Assembly: GCF_014202335.1 (NCBI RefSeq)
Contig: NZ_JACHGP010000001.1
Location: forward strand, 357,804-421,803
Direction of reading: 5' to 3'
From: Mycobacterium sp. AZCC_0083
GTDB lineage: Bacteria > Actinomycetota > Actinomycetes > Mycobacteriales > Mycobacteriaceae
Length of the DNA stretch: 64,000 nt
The translations under genes and the position numbers were made by a program. The notes under the pieces were generated by a model, which made no database searches, had not been told where the DNA came from, and was given only the letters and a program-made list of their open reading frames with translations. Position 1 is the stretch's first letter. Each line of letters opens with the position of its first letter. Of this stretch, positions 34,644 through 43,581 are shown one piece after another.

Positions 34644-35726
34644 GTGGCAATCGTCCGATTCTCCGGCGTGAACAAGTCCTTTCGCTCGACGTCCGTCGTC
34701 AGCGATCTGAATCTGGAGCTCCCCGACGGATCGTTCACCGTCCTCGTCGGCCCGTCCGGCTGCGGCAAGTCGACGTCGTTGCGCATGCTGGCAGGATTGG
34801 AATCGGTCACGTCGGGCACGATCACGATCGCCGACCGCGACGTGACCCATCTGCAGCCGCGCGACCGCGACGTGGCGATGGTCTTCCAGAACTACGCGCT
34901 GTATCCGCACCTCTCGGTGCGGGAGAACATCGCCTTCCCCCTGCGCGCAGCCAAGGAACCGCGCGCGAACGCGCTCAAGCGGGCCGACGAGGTGGCCGAA
35001 TCCCTCGGCCTGGCAAAGCTGTTGGACCGCAAGCCCAAGGCCCTCAGCGGTGGTCAGCAACAACGCGTCGCCATCGGGAGGGCCATCATTCGCGAGCCGT
35101 CGGTCTTCCTCTTCGACGAGCCACTGAGCAACCTCGACGCGAAACTACGGGTGGAGACACGCACCGAACTCCTGCAGATTCAGCGCCGCCTCGGCATCAC
35201 CTGCCTCTACGTGACGCACGACCAGGAGGAGGCGATGACCCTGTCCGACCGCATGGTGGTGATGCGGGACGGACGCGCCGCGCAGGTCGGTACCCCGATC
35301 GAGGTGTTCAACTCCCCCGTCGACACCTTCGTCGCCGCGTTCGTCGGCAGCCCCAAGATGAATCTGATCGCCGGCGAACTGACCGGCGAAACCTTCACCC
35401 TGCCAAGTGGATTCGTATTGAACGTGGGACGGGTCGGGGCCAGCGGTCCCGTGACCCTCGGCGTTCGCCCCGACGACCTGGTGCCCACCGTGGCCGACGA
35501 TGCCGACGCCACGGTCACACTGGTCGAGCTTCTCGGGCCACGGGCGATCGTCACCGTCGACGCCCGCGGTACCGAACTCACCTGCGTCGTGGAGGCGGCG
35601 CGGCTCTCGGGCATCACGGAGGGCACCCGGGTCGCACTGTCGGCGAGACCGGGCGCCGTGCACGCATTCGACACCAAGACCGGCCAACGCCTCGTTGGCG
35701 CCGACCAAGCGAAACACGATGGATAG
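34644..35726 (+). CDS. Sugar ABC transporter ATP-binding protein (MalK/UgpC type)
   Basis: A 360-aa ATPase with Walker A GPSGCGKSTSL, signature LSGGQQQRVAIGRAI, Walker B VFLFDEPLSNLD and the switch His in YVTHDQEEAMTL. The last 120 residues form a TOBE-like regulatory domain (TLGVRPDDLVP). It starts with GTG at 34644. It energises the two permeases encoded just upstream. Confidence 0.92.
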   Translation: MAIVRFSGVNKSFRSTSVVSDLNLELPDGSFTVLVGPSGCGKSTSLRMLAGLESVTSGTITIADRDVTHLQPRDRDVAMVFQNYALYPHLSVRENIAFPLRAAKEPRANALKRADEVAESLGLAKLLDRKPKALSGGQQQRVAIGRAIIREPSVFLFDEPLSNLDAKLRVETRTELLQIQRRLGITCLYVTHDQEEAMTLSDRMVVMRDGRAAQVGTPIEVFNSPVDTFVAAFVGSPKMNLIAGELTGETFTLPSGFVLNVGRVGASGPVTLGVRPDDLVPTVADDADATVTLVELLGPRAIVTVDARGTELTCVVEAARLSGITEGTRVALSARPGAVHAFDTKTGQRLVGADQAKHDG

Positions 35727-35745
35727 GAACGAAGTGCACTTCCAA

Positions 35746-35763
35746 GGCGAGCGAAGCGACGGG
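35746..35763. repeat. Short dispersed repeat, copy 3
   Basis: GGCGAGCGAAGCGACGGG fills most of the gap between the ABC ATPase and SDR genes. It is the reverse complement of the motif at 22975 and 31509. Confidence 0.6.
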
Positions 35764-35771
35764 AAAAGTTG

Positions 35772-36545
35772 ATGACCAAGACAGTCGTGGTTACCGGTGC
35801 CGGCTCCGGAATCGGGCGCGCCATCGCCACCACCCTCGCCGAACGTGACTGGCGGGTCGTCGTCACCGACATCGACGGCGACGCCGCGCGGGCCGTCGCA
35901 GCGGCGCTGCCGGCCGGCGACGGGATCGGCCACGAATCCGCCGAGCTGAACGTCAGTTCGGCTGCCGACGCCGCGTCGGTGGCCTACGACGTGACCGACC
36001 GGATCGGCCTGGACGCCTGGGTGAGCAATGCGGGCATCTCGTTCATGCACCGCTTCCTCGAGGCGCCGATCGAGAACTACGACCAGACGATGGACGTCAA
36101 CCTCAAGGGTGTGTTCGTGTGCGGGCAGGCCGCCGCCCGCGCCATGGTGCGCAGCGGCACGGCGGGCGCGATCGTCAACACCGCGTCGATGGCGGGCAAG
36201 CAGGGCCGCGTGCCGTTCCTTGCGGACTACGTGGCGTCGAAGTTCGGCGTCGTCGGCCTCACCCAGGCGATGGCCTACGAGCTCGGCGAGCACGGCATCA
36301 CCGTCAACTGCGTGTGCCCCGGATACGTCGAAACCCCCATGCAGTCACGGGAACTGGAGTGGGAGGGGCAGCTGCGCGGCATCACCACCGACGGCGTCAG
36401 GGCCATGATGGTCGACGACACCCCGTTGCGTCGCCTCGAACAACCAGAGGACGTCGCGCGCTCCGTCGCGTTCCTGCTCTCCGCCGACGCCCGCTTCATC
36501 ACCGGTGAGGCCCTTGCCGTCAACGGCGGCGCCTACATGGACTGA
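35772..36545 (+). CDS. SDR family oxidoreductase
   Basis: A 257-aa classical short-chain dehydrogenase: cofactor loop TGAGSGIGRA, NAG motif SNAGISF, catalytic Ser in NTASMAGK, Tyr-Lys in YVASK and the C-terminal ITGEALAVNGGAYMD. Asp in VVTDIDGD after the second strand suggests NAD rather than NADP. It is within the sugar operon between the importer and the BtpA gene, so a sugar or polyol dehydrogenase is likely. ATG 35772 is used; an in-frame TTG directly before it is disregarded. Confidence 0.88.
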   Translation: MTKTVVVTGAGSGIGRAIATTLAERDWRVVVTDIDGDAARAVAAALPAGDGIGHESAELNVSSAADAASVAYDVTDRIGLDAWVSNAGISFMHRFLEAPIENYDQTMDVNLKGVFVCGQAAARAMVRSGTAGAIVNTASMAGKQGRVPFLADYVASKFGVVGLTQAMAYELGEHGITVNCVCPGYVETPMQSRELEWEGQLRGITTDGVRAMMVDDTPLRRLEQPEDVARSVAFLLSADARFITGEALAVNGGAYMD

Positions 36546-36590
36546 CGCGCCAAAAGGCTTACGAAACACCATTACCGAGAAAGGCACACC

Positions 36591-37412
36591 GTGACCACCA
36601 CTTGGCTCGACGAGGTCTTCAAAACCACCAAGCCCGTCATCGCCATGCTTCACCTGGCCGCCCTGCCCGGCGACCCCGGATACGACGGCGCAGCAGGCAT
36701 CGCCGCCGTCGTCGCGCGCGCTCGCGAGGAACTGGATGCCCTGCAGTCGGGCGGCGTTGACGGCGTGATGATCTCCAACGAGTTCAGCCTGCCGTACCTG
36801 ACCAAGACGGAACCCATCACCGCGATCACGATGGCCAGGATCATCGGCGAACTGCTGCCCGAACTGCAGGTGCCCTACGGGGTGAACGTGCTGTGGGACG
36901 GTCGAGCGTCGATCGACCTTGCCGTCGCCACCGGCGCGAAGTTCGTCCGCGAGATCTTCACCGGGGTGTACGCCAGCGACTTCGGCCTGTGGAACACCAA
37001 CGTCGGCGAGGTGGCGCGGCATCGCGCCCGCGTCGGCGGTGCGGACGTGAAGTTGTTCTTCAACATCGTCCCCGAGTCCGCCACCTATCTGGCCGAGCGT
37101 GACCTCGCGTCCATCACCCGCACCACGGTGTTCGCGACGTTGCCCGACGCGATCTGCGTGTCCGGGGCGACCGCGGGCTCGCCGACGGACGCCGACGCAC
37201 TGCGCACGGTGAAGTCGGCCGCGGATGCGGTGCCGGTGTTCGTGAACACGGGTGTGCGCGCCGAGAACGTTGCCGCCCAACTCGACATCGCCGACGGCGC
37301 GATCGTCGGCACGTACTTCAAGAAGGACGGCGTGTTCGAGAACCGGGCGGAGCGCTCGCGGGTCGAGGAGCTGATGTCGGAGGCGAAGAAGTTCCGCGCG
37401 CAGCTGATCTGA
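36591..37412 (+). CDS. BtpA/SgcQ family protein
   Basis: A 273-aa TIM-barrel protein of the BtpA family (KPVIAMLHLAALPGDPGY, VDGVMISNEFSLPYL, VNTGVRAENV, GAIVGTYFKKDG). BtpA was named for photosystem I biogenesis in cyanobacteria, but relatives such as SgcQ are found in sugar operons of non-photosynthetic bacteria, as here. The reaction is unknown; a role in handling a sugar phosphate fits the DeoR/kinase/SDR context. GTG 36591 has GAGAAAGG ahead of it. Confidence 0.85.
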   Translation: MTTTWLDEVFKTTKPVIAMLHLAALPGDPGYDGAAGIAAVVARAREELDALQSGGVDGVMISNEFSLPYLTKTEPITAITMARIIGELLPELQVPYGVNVLWDGRASIDLAVATGAKFVREIFTGVYASDFGLWNTNVGEVARHRARVGGADVKLFFNIVPESATYLAERDLASITRTTVFATLPDAICVSGATAGSPTDADALRTVKSAADAVPVFVNTGVRAENVAAQLDIADGAIVGTYFKKDGVFENRAERSRVEELMSEAKKFRAQLI

Positions 37413-37560
37413 AGGACGTCCCCCGAAGGTCTTCGCGAGCGCTTAACCGTACGTGCAGCACGATGGCACATTTGCCATTCAGATGAGCAGTGCAAATAGC
37501 GTCCCGAACCGTTGCTGACGGGCATACGCTCAGCCCGTGGCACCACCCTAGGGGGTAATC

Positions 37561-37902
37561 ATGGCTGCAATTGGATTCGTGGTTCCGGTCCTTCCTGGCA
37601 AAGAGCAGGCGGACCGGGACTGGATGGAGGAGATGGACGGTCCCCGCCGGGAGGCATACGAATCGCTCTGGAAGAAACACGGCTTGTCCCGGCACATGGT
37701 CTGGCAGCAGGAGACGCCTGGCGGGACAGTCGATGTCGTCTTCTTGGAGGCCGATGACATAGCTGCCGCCATGCAGGGGATCACGTCATCCGACGACGAG
37801 TTCAGTGAGTGGTTCCGCGGACGGGTGAAGGATGTCCACGGCATCGATCTGACCTCGGAGAGCCCGCCGGATTCCACGCAGATCCACGACCACCGCTTTT
37901 AG
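37561..37902 (+). CDS. Small protein, possible dimeric alpha-beta barrel fold
   Basis: A 113-aa protein from ATG 37561 with a strong RBS (TAGGGGGTAATC). The pattern GFVVPVLPGKE, a helix with EEMDGPRREAYESLWKKHG, then VDVVFLEADDI and a helix to FSEWFRGRVKDVHG resembles ferredoxin-like alpha/beta barrel proteins (DUF6176-like). No active site can be named. It converges with the HxlR gene with an 8-bp gap. Confidence 0.6.
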   Translation: MAAIGFVVPVLPGKEQADRDWMEEMDGPRREAYESLWKKHGLSRHMVWQQETPGGTVDVVFLEADDIAAAMQGITSSDDEFSEWFRGRVKDVHGIDLTSESPPDSTQIHDHRF

Positions 37903-37910
37903 CGGCTGAG

Positions 37911-38393
37911 CTACCGAGGGGCCCGTTCGTAGCGAACGGCCAGTTCGTCGGCGGGCACCAGATGACCTTCCGCGCAACGAATCTCGACGGTCGCCTCGGC
38001 GCCGCAGCCTAGATGACTCAGCCGCAGCCTGCTGTCCTCCAGGTGCTTGCGGCCCCACTCGAACATGGCCCAGACCACGGGCATGAACTCGGTACCGGCG
38101 TCGGTGAGCACATACTCGTCGCGGCTGCGCTGGCCCGGCTCGCGGTAGGGCTGCTTCGCGAGCAAGCCCGCGGCCACCAGTTCCGACAGCCGGGCCGACA
38201 TGGCCGCCTTCGTGATGCCGACGCGGCGGGCGAAGTCGTCGAACCGCGTGGTGCCGTAGTACGCCTCCCGCATGACCAGCATCGCCGACTTGGTCCCCAC
38301 TACGGCCATCGTCTGCTCGATCGGGCAATGACCGACGGCAGACCAGGAGTCGCGTTCGGCGAGTACGCCCTGCAGGACTGTCATGTACGTCAC
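37911..38393 (-). CDS. HxlR-family winged-helix regulator
   Basis: A 160-aa regulator: CPIEQTMAVVGTKSAMLVMR followed by TRFDDFARRVGITKAAMSAR and the wing segment ending in RDEYVLTDAGTEFMPV. HxlR proteins bind as dimers. The last 30 residues contain two cysteines (LGCGAEATVEIRCAEGH), perhaps a metal or redox site. ATG 38393 or 38384 can start it. It is divergent from the thiolase gene and probably controls it. Confidence 0.85.
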   Translation of the reverse strand: MTYMTVLQGVLAERDSWSAVGHCPIEQTMAVVGTKSAMLVMREAYYGTTRFDDFARRVGITKAAMSARLSELVAAGLLAKQPYREPGQRSRDEYVLTDAGTEFMPVVWAMFEWGRKHLEDSRLRLSHLGCGAEATVEIRCAEGHLVPADELAVRYERAPR

Positions 38394-38412
38394 TCCCTCG
38401 CTGGGTTGTTGT

Positions 38413-38442
38413 TACTAGACCTAGGTGTTACATCTAAGTATA
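38413..38442. promoter_or_regulatory. Candidate operator in the HxlR/thiolase intergenic region
   Basis: TACTAGA and TCTAAGTA form an imperfect inverted repeat around the perfect palindrome ACCTAGGT. The A/T-rich stretch contrasts with the surrounding GC-rich DNA and lies between the two divergent starts, so it is a plausible HxlR binding site and promoter region. Confidence 0.35.
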
Positions 38443-38478
38443 GAGAGCAGTACTCAGCGACGAGTCCAGGAGGAACAA

Positions 38479-39663
38479 ATGGCCGGATATTCGGACCGCG
38501 ACGCCGTCATCGTGAGCGCCGTACGCACCCCGATCGGCAAGGGCAAGGCCAGCGGTGCGCTGCACGACGTGCTGCCCGCCGATCTGCTCGCGCACAGCCT
38601 GCGCGAGGTCGTCGCCCGCACCGGGGTCGATCCGGTCAAGATCGACGACGTCATCGCGGGCGCCGTCACCCAGGTCGGCGACCAGGCCCTCAACATCGCC
38701 CGCAACGCGCTGCTCGGCGCAGGCTTCCCCGAGTCCGTGCCAGGCACCACCGTGGACCGGCAGTGCGGAAGTAGCCAGCAGGCAATCTCATTCGCCGCCC
38801 AGGGCGTGCTCGCCGGGTCATACGACATCGTGATCGCCGCAGGCGTGGAGTCCATGGGCCGGGTGCCGATGGGCACCTCGGTGTTGCCTGGCAGCGACCC
38901 GTTCGGCAAGGCGTTCGCCGAGCGCTACTCGGAGGGACTCGTCCCGCAGGGCATCAGCGCCGAACTGATCGCCGCCAAGTGGGGGCTGTCGCGGACCGAG
39001 CTCGACGAGTTCTCCGCCAGCAGTCACGAGAAGGCCGCCCGCGCGACCAAGGACGGGCTCTTCGACAACGAGCTGTCTCCGATCGCGGGCTTGTCGACCG
39101 ACGAGATCATCCGCCCGGAAACCACGGTCGAGACACTGGCCGGCCTGCGGCCCGCCTTCTACACAGAGGCGTACGCGGCCCGCTTCCCGCAGATCAACTG
39201 GGAGATCACGGCAGGCAACTCGTCGCCGTTGTCCGACGGCAGCGCCGCGGTGATGATCACCAGCGGCGCGGTGGCCCGCAGCCTCGGGCTGAAGCCGTTG
39301 GCCCGCATCCACACCATGACGGCAGTGGGCTCCGATCCGCTGTACATGCTGACCGGCGTCATCCCCGCCACGGAGAAGGTGCTGGCACGTGCGGGCCTGA
39401 CGCTGGCCGACATCGACCTGTTCGAGGTCAACGAGGCGTTCGCGCCGGTCGTGCTGGCGTGGGCTCGCGACACCGGCGCGGATCTGGAGAAGACCAACGT
39501 CAACGGCGGTGCCATCGCGATCGGTCACCCGTTGGGCGCCAGCGGTGCCCGCATCATGACGACCATGGTCAACGCACTCGAGCAGCGCGACGGACGGTAT
39601 GCCCTGCAGACGATGTGTGAGGCCGGCGGCATGGCCAACGCCACCATCATCGAGCGCCTCTAA
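38479..39663 (+). CDS. Thiolase family protein (acetyl-CoA acyltransferase)
   Basis: A 394-aa thiolase. The nucleophilic Cys is in VDRQCGSSQQA (about 95), the His in AIGHPLGASGARI (about 352) and the second Cys in MCEAGGMANATI (about 382). It catalyses the last, thiolytic step of beta-oxidation or the reverse condensation. Overall similarity is to degradative FadA-type enzymes such as FadA5/FadA6; chain length is unknown. ATG 38479 has GGAGGAACAA just upstream. It stands alone, opposite the HxlR regulator. Confidence 0.9.
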   Translation: MAGYSDRDAVIVSAVRTPIGKGKASGALHDVLPADLLAHSLREVVARTGVDPVKIDDVIAGAVTQVGDQALNIARNALLGAGFPESVPGTTVDRQCGSSQQAISFAAQGVLAGSYDIVIAAGVESMGRVPMGTSVLPGSDPFGKAFAERYSEGLVPQGISAELIAAKWGLSRTELDEFSASSHEKAARATKDGLFDNELSPIAGLSTDEIIRPETTVETLAGLRPAFYTEAYAARFPQINWEITAGNSSPLSDGSAAVMITSGAVARSLGLKPLARIHTMTAVGSDPLYMLTGVIPATEKVLARAGLTLADIDLFEVNEAFAPVVLAWARDTGADLEKTNVNGGAIAIGHPLGASGARIMTTMVNALEQRDGRYALQTMCEAGGMANATIIERL

Positions 39664-39722
39664 GCGACTCGGGCACACAAACCCGCGACGAGCCCGGGTG
39701 CGCGTGCACAAGTCGCAAGGGG

Positions 39723-40190
39723 TTAGGCGCGGGTGAGCTCGAACAGCGGGATGATCCGACTGGTCTTCGCCTGATACTCGGTGAACACGGGTGCGATGGC
39801 GATCACCGCGGGCAGGACCTCGTCGCGTTCGGCCGTCGGCAGTTCCCGGGCGATCACGTCATACGAGTCGGCGCCGACCTCGACGCGGGCCTGCGGGTAG
39901 GCCCGCAGGTTGTGGACCCAGGCCGGATGCTTGGGCGCACCGGCGTACGAGCCGAAGATGATCGTCCTTCCGTCAAGGTCCAGGAACGCCAGCGGCGACA
40001 ACCGCGGCTGCCCTGACTTCGCGCCCGTCGTCGTCAGCAGCAGCAGGTTGTCACCGAACTCGGCCACCTTGCCGCCGTTGGTCCGGAACTTCGCGACGAT
40101 GTCGTCGTTGAACGCGTGTAGCGCCCCGGGGTCGGCGAGCAGCTTGTCTTTGTCGATCTCAGTCAGGTTGTCTTTGTCGATCTCGGTCAT
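39723..40190 (-). CDS. F420-type nitroreductase/quinone reductase (DDN-like)
   Basis: A 155-aa split-barrel protein of the deazaflavin-dependent nitroreductase family: [20 protein letters not shown], the [18 protein letters not shown] segment and [14 protein letters not shown]. Members use F420H2 to reduce quinones or nitro compounds. The N-terminus contains an exact eight-residue tandem duplication, [16 protein letters not shown], from a 24-bp repeat (40140-40187). ATG 40190 overlaps the aspS stop as ATGA, so it is expressed with aspS. Confidence 0.88.
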   Translation of the reverse strand: MTEIDKDNLTEIDKDKLLADPGALHAFNDDIVAKFRTNGGKVAEFGDNLLLLTTTGAKSGQPRLSPLAFLDLDGRTIIFGSYAGAPKHPAWVHNLRAYPQARVEVGADSYDVIARELPTAERDEVLPAVIAIAPVFTEYQAKTSRIIPLFELTRA

Positions 40191-41962
40191 GCCTCAGTCA
40201 ATCCCTTGGGCTTGGCATCTATTCCGGATTCCTTGCGCTGCTGCGGGGTGATTGGCGCAGGGGCATCGGTCAATGGATCGACGCCGCCGCCCGACTTCGG
40301 GAAGGCGATGACCTCGCGGATGGAGTCGACGCCGGCCAGCAACGCGGTGATGCGGTCCCAGCCGAAGGCGATGCCACCGTGCGGCGGTGCGCCGAAGGTG
40401 AACGCGTCCAACAGGAATCCGAACTTGTCCTGGGCTTCGTCGTGGTCGATGCCCATCATCGCGAAGACGCGCTCCTGGACGTCGCGGCGGTGGATGCGGA
40501 TCGAGCCGCCGCCGATCTCGTTGCCGTTGCAGACGATGTCATAGGCGTTGGCCAGCGCACTGCCGGGATCGGTGTCGAACGTCGCCTCCGACTCCGGCTT
40601 GGGCGAGGTGAACGCGTGGTGCACGGCGGTCCACGCGCCGGAGCCCAGCGCGACGTCGCCGGCCTCGGTGGCCTCGTCGGTGCCCTCGAACAGTGGCCAG
40701 TCCACCACCCAGGTGAACGCCCATGCCGTCGGGTCGATCAGGTCCAGTCGCTTGGCGACCTCGATGCGGGTGGCGCCGAGCAGGGCACGTCCCGCTTTCG
40801 CCGAACCCGCCGAGAAGAAGATGCAGTCCCCCGGCTTCGCGCCGACGTGGGCGGCCAGGCCGTCGCGTTCGGCGTCGGTGAGGTTCTTGGCGACCGGCCC
40901 GCCGAGCGTGCCGTCCTCGGCGACGAGCACGTAGGCCAGCCCCTTGTGGCCGCGCTGCTTGGCGAACTCCTGCCAGCCGTCCAGCGTGCGCCGCGGCTGC
41001 GATGCACCGCCCGACATGACCACCGCACCGACGTACGGCGCCTGGAAGACGCGAAACGTGGTGTCGGAGAAGTACTCCGTGCACTCGACGAGCTCGAGGC
41101 CGAACCGCAGATCGGGTTTGTCGGAACCGAACCGACGCATCGCGTCGGCGTAGTCGATCCGCGGGATCGGCGTCGGCAAGTCGTATCCAACCAGCGCCCA
41201 CAGCGCCTTGAGCACCTCTTCCGACACGGCGATCACGTCGTCGGCGTCGACGAAGCTCATCTCCATGTCCAGCTGGGTGAACTCGGGCTGGCGGTCGGCG
41301 CGGAAGTCCTCGTCGCGGTAGCACCGTGCGATCTGGTAGTACCGCTCCATGCCCGCGACCATCAGCAGCTGCTTGAACAGCTGCGGGCTCTGCGGCAGTG
41401 CATAGAACGACCCCGGCTGCAGACGCGCGGGCACCAGGAAGTCGCGGGCGCCCTCGGGAGTCGAGCGGGTCAGCGTCGGCGTCTCGATCTCGAGGAAGTC
41501 GTGGCTGGCCAATACGCCGCGAGCCGCCGCGTTCACCTTGGAGCGCAACCGGATTGCGTTGCCTGGGCCTTCGCGGCGCAGATCGAGGTAGCGGTACTTG
41601 AGCCTGGCTTCCTCACCCGCGGTCTCGTCGAGCTGGAACGGCAGCGGCGCACTCTCGCCCAGTACCGTCAGCGACGTTGCGTTGACCTCGATGTCGCCGG
41701 TGGCGATCTCGGTGTTGGCGTTGCCCTCGGGCCGGGTCTCGACGACACCCTCCACGGCGACGCAGAACTCGGCACGGAGATGGTGTGCCTGCTCCAGCAC
41801 GCCCGCGTCGCGGAACACCACCTGCGCCACGCCGGACGCGTCGCGGAGATCGATGAAGATGACACCGCCGTGGTCACGCCGACGGGCCACCCAACCGGCC
41901 AACGTCACCTTCTGACCGGCGTCGGTGGACCGCAACGAACCGGCGGCATGACTGCGCAACAC
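40187..41962 (-). CDS. aspS: Aspartyl-tRNA synthetase
   Basis: A 591-aa bacterial class IIb synthetase. It has an anticodon-binding OB fold ([20 protein letters not shown]), class II motif 2 ([20 protein letters not shown]), the bacterial GAD insertion and motif 3 ([14 protein letters not shown]). Mycobacteria generally lack AsnRS and use a non-discriminating AspRS that also charges tRNA-Asn, so that is expected here. GTG 41962 gives VLRSHAAG and has CAGGGAG upstream; the codon where relatives start two residues earlier is GTT here. It is followed by the nitroreductase gene. Confidence 0.95.
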   Translation of the reverse strand: MLRSHAAGSLRSTDAGQKVTLAGWVARRRDHGGVIFIDLRDASGVAQVVFRDAGVLEQAHHLRAEFCVAVEGVVETRPEGNANTEIATGDIEVNATSLTVLGESAPLPFQLDETAGEEARLKYRYLDLRREGPGNAIRLRSKVNAAARGVLASHDFLEIETPTLTRSTPEGARDFLVPARLQPGSFYALPQSPQLFKQLLMVAGMERYYQIARCYRDEDFRADRQPEFTQLDMEMSFVDADDVIAVSEEVLKALWALVGYDLPTPIPRIDYADAMRRFGSDKPDLRFGLELVECTEYFSDTTFRVFQAPYVGAVVMSGGASQPRRTLDGWQEFAKQRGHKGLAYVLVAEDGTLGGPVAKNLTDAERDGLAAHVGAKPGDCIFFSAGSAKAGRALLGATRIEVAKRLDLIDPTAWAFTWVVDWPLFEGTDEATEAGDVALGSGAWTAVHHAFTSPKPESEATFDTDPGSALANAYDIVCNGNEIGGGSIRIHRRDVQERVFAMMGIDHDEAQDKFGFLLDAFTFGAPPHGGIAFGWDRITALLAGVDSIREVIAFPKSGGGVDPLTDAPAPITPQQRKESGIDAKPKGLTEA

Positions 41963-42067
41963 GAAAACTCCCTGGAAAATGGCCTCGGACGTGGACTGAC
42001 ACAGTGTAGAGGGGGCCGTTTCGTCGGTACTCTGGCGTTGGTGGATGAGCGCCTGCGCGAAGACCAT

Positions 42068-42958
42068 GTGCCAGTTGTCAGCATTGCGGTCATCGGGCCT
42101 GGCGCCATCGGATCTACCGTCGCGGCGCTGGTGCACAGCGCGGGTCATCAGGTGATCGTGTGCGGGCGCACTGCTCGCGAGTCCATCGAAGTCAGGCCCG
42201 ACGATGCGGACCCGATCGTGGTGCCCGGACCCGTGCGCACCGACCCAGACACCATCGACGGACCCGTCGGCGTGGTGATGCTGGCCGTCAAGGACACCCA
42301 GACCCAGGACGCGGCCGCGTGGTTGGCGCGCCTGTGCGATGAGAACACGGTGGTGTGCGCACTGCAGAACGGTGTCGAGCAGGTCGAGCGCGTTGGGCGC
42401 TTCTGCCCGTCGTCGACCGTGGTGCCCGCCGCGGTGTGGTTCTCCGCCGAGACACAACCCGAGGGGTGGGTCCGGCTCAGGACGGGCGTGCGCCTGGTGC
42501 TGCCCGAGGGCGAGGCCCCGCAGCGGCTGGCCGACCTACTCCGCGGACCGTTGTGCACCGTCGAATGCAGCCCCGACTTCGTCACCGCCGCCTGGCACAA
42601 ACTGTTGAGCAACGCCGTCGCCGGCCTCATGGCGCTGACCGGCCGGAAGTCGGGGATGTTCCGCCGCGACGACGTGGCCCAACTGGCCAAGGAGTACCTC
42701 GCCGAATGCCTCGCGGTGGCCCGCGCCGAGGGCGCCAAGCTGGAGGACGCCGTGATCGAGGACGTCGTCGGGCTGTTCAGCGGGCTGCCCGAGGACATCA
42801 CCACGTCGATACTGACCGACCGCGAACTCGGCAAGCCGATGGAGTGGGACATCCGCAACGGCGTGATCGTCCGCAAGGCCGCCGAGCACGGGCTGGCCAC
42901 ACCGATCAGTGCCGTCCTGGTGCCGCTGCTCGCCGCGGCCAGTGACGGACCGGGCTAG
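42068..42958 (+). CDS. 2-dehydropantoate 2-reductase-like oxidoreductase (Rv2573 type)
   Basis: A 296-aa protein of the ApbA/PanE family: Rossmann motif [29 protein letters not shown], and the substrate-domain Lys in [15 protein letters not shown]. It is the mycobacterial homologue found next to aspS in M. tuberculosis. Ketopantoate reduction is possible but not shown, since many family members have other substrates. GTG 42068 puts the start five residues before the Rossmann strand; GTG 42041 is an alternative. Confidence 0.85.
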   Translation: MPVVSIAVIGPGAIGSTVAALVHSAGHQVIVCGRTARESIEVRPDDADPIVVPGPVRTDPDTIDGPVGVVMLAVKDTQTQDAAAWLARLCDENTVVCALQNGVEQVERVGRFCPSSTVVPAAVWFSAETQPEGWVRLRTGVRLVLPEGEAPQRLADLLRGPLCTVECSPDFVTAAWHKLLSNAVAGLMALTGRKSGMFRRDDVAQLAKEYLAECLAVARAEGAKLEDAVIEDVVGLFSGLPEDITTSILTDRELGKPMEWDIRNGVIVRKAAEHGLATPISAVLVPLLAAASDGPG

Positions 42959-42968
42959 TGACTGACGG

Positions 42969-42990
42969 GGCGAGCGAAGCGACGAGAAAT
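42969..42990. repeat. Short dispersed repeat, copy 4
   Basis: GGCGAGCGAAGCGAC followed by GAGAAAT lies between the PanE-like gene and the SRPBCC gene. Same core as 22975, 31509 and 35746. Confidence 0.6.
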
Positions 42991-43025
42991 GACTGAGTAG
43001 ACACCAAGCCCTAGAGTGTCTACTC

Positions 43026-43581
43026 ATGGCCGAGTCCCATCCGAAGACCTACCAGTGCGAACACGTCGACCTCGATTTCATCGCCAGTGCGCCGTTCCGG
43101 TTCGTCAGCACAGTCGATCTCGCCATCACCCCCGAGCAGCTGTTCGAGGTGCTCGCCGACGCCGAGTCGTGGCCACACTGGGCGACATTGATCACCAAGG
43201 TGGTCTGGACCAGCCCCGAGCCGCGCAGCATCGGCACCACTCGTACGGTGAGCATGCGCGGCAACATCGTCGGTGACGAAGAGTTCATCGCATGGGAGCC
43301 GTTCTCTCACATGGCCTTCCGGTTCAACCAGAGCACGTCGAACGCGCTGTCCGCATTCGCCGAGGACTACCGGGTGGTGCCGAACCGCCGACGGCTGCCA
43401 TCTGACCTGGGTGATGGCGATGAAACCGAGCGGCGTGGCAGGCCGGCTCGGCATGACCTTCTCTCGGCCGGTGATGGCGTGGCTGTTCCAGCGCTTCCTG
43501 CACAACCTGCGCCGTTACACCGACGCGCGTTACGCGACCAGCGGTCCGGTCAGTACAGACCCGACCATGCCGAACGCCTGA
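43026..43581 (+). pseudogene. SRPBCC family gene (Rv2574-like) interrupted by a frameshift
   Basis: The first frame (ATG 43026) encodes a good SRPBCC N-terminus (STVDLAITPEQLFEVLADAE, MAFRFNQSTSNALSAFAEDY) up to about 43382. From about 43393 the homology goes on in the +1 frame (GCHLTWVMAMKPSG, LGMTFSRPVMAWLFQRFLH) and ends at 43581. One extra base in CGAACCGCCGACGGC, most simply a C in CGCCGAC, explains the shift. It could be real or a sequencing error. The 3' end overlaps the convergent carboxylesterase gene by 32 bp. Confidence 0.75.

Noticed and set aside
40379-42067. Long plus-strand extension in frame with the PanE-like gene
   Set aside because: It is antisense to aspS; homology to the reductase family starts only after 42068.
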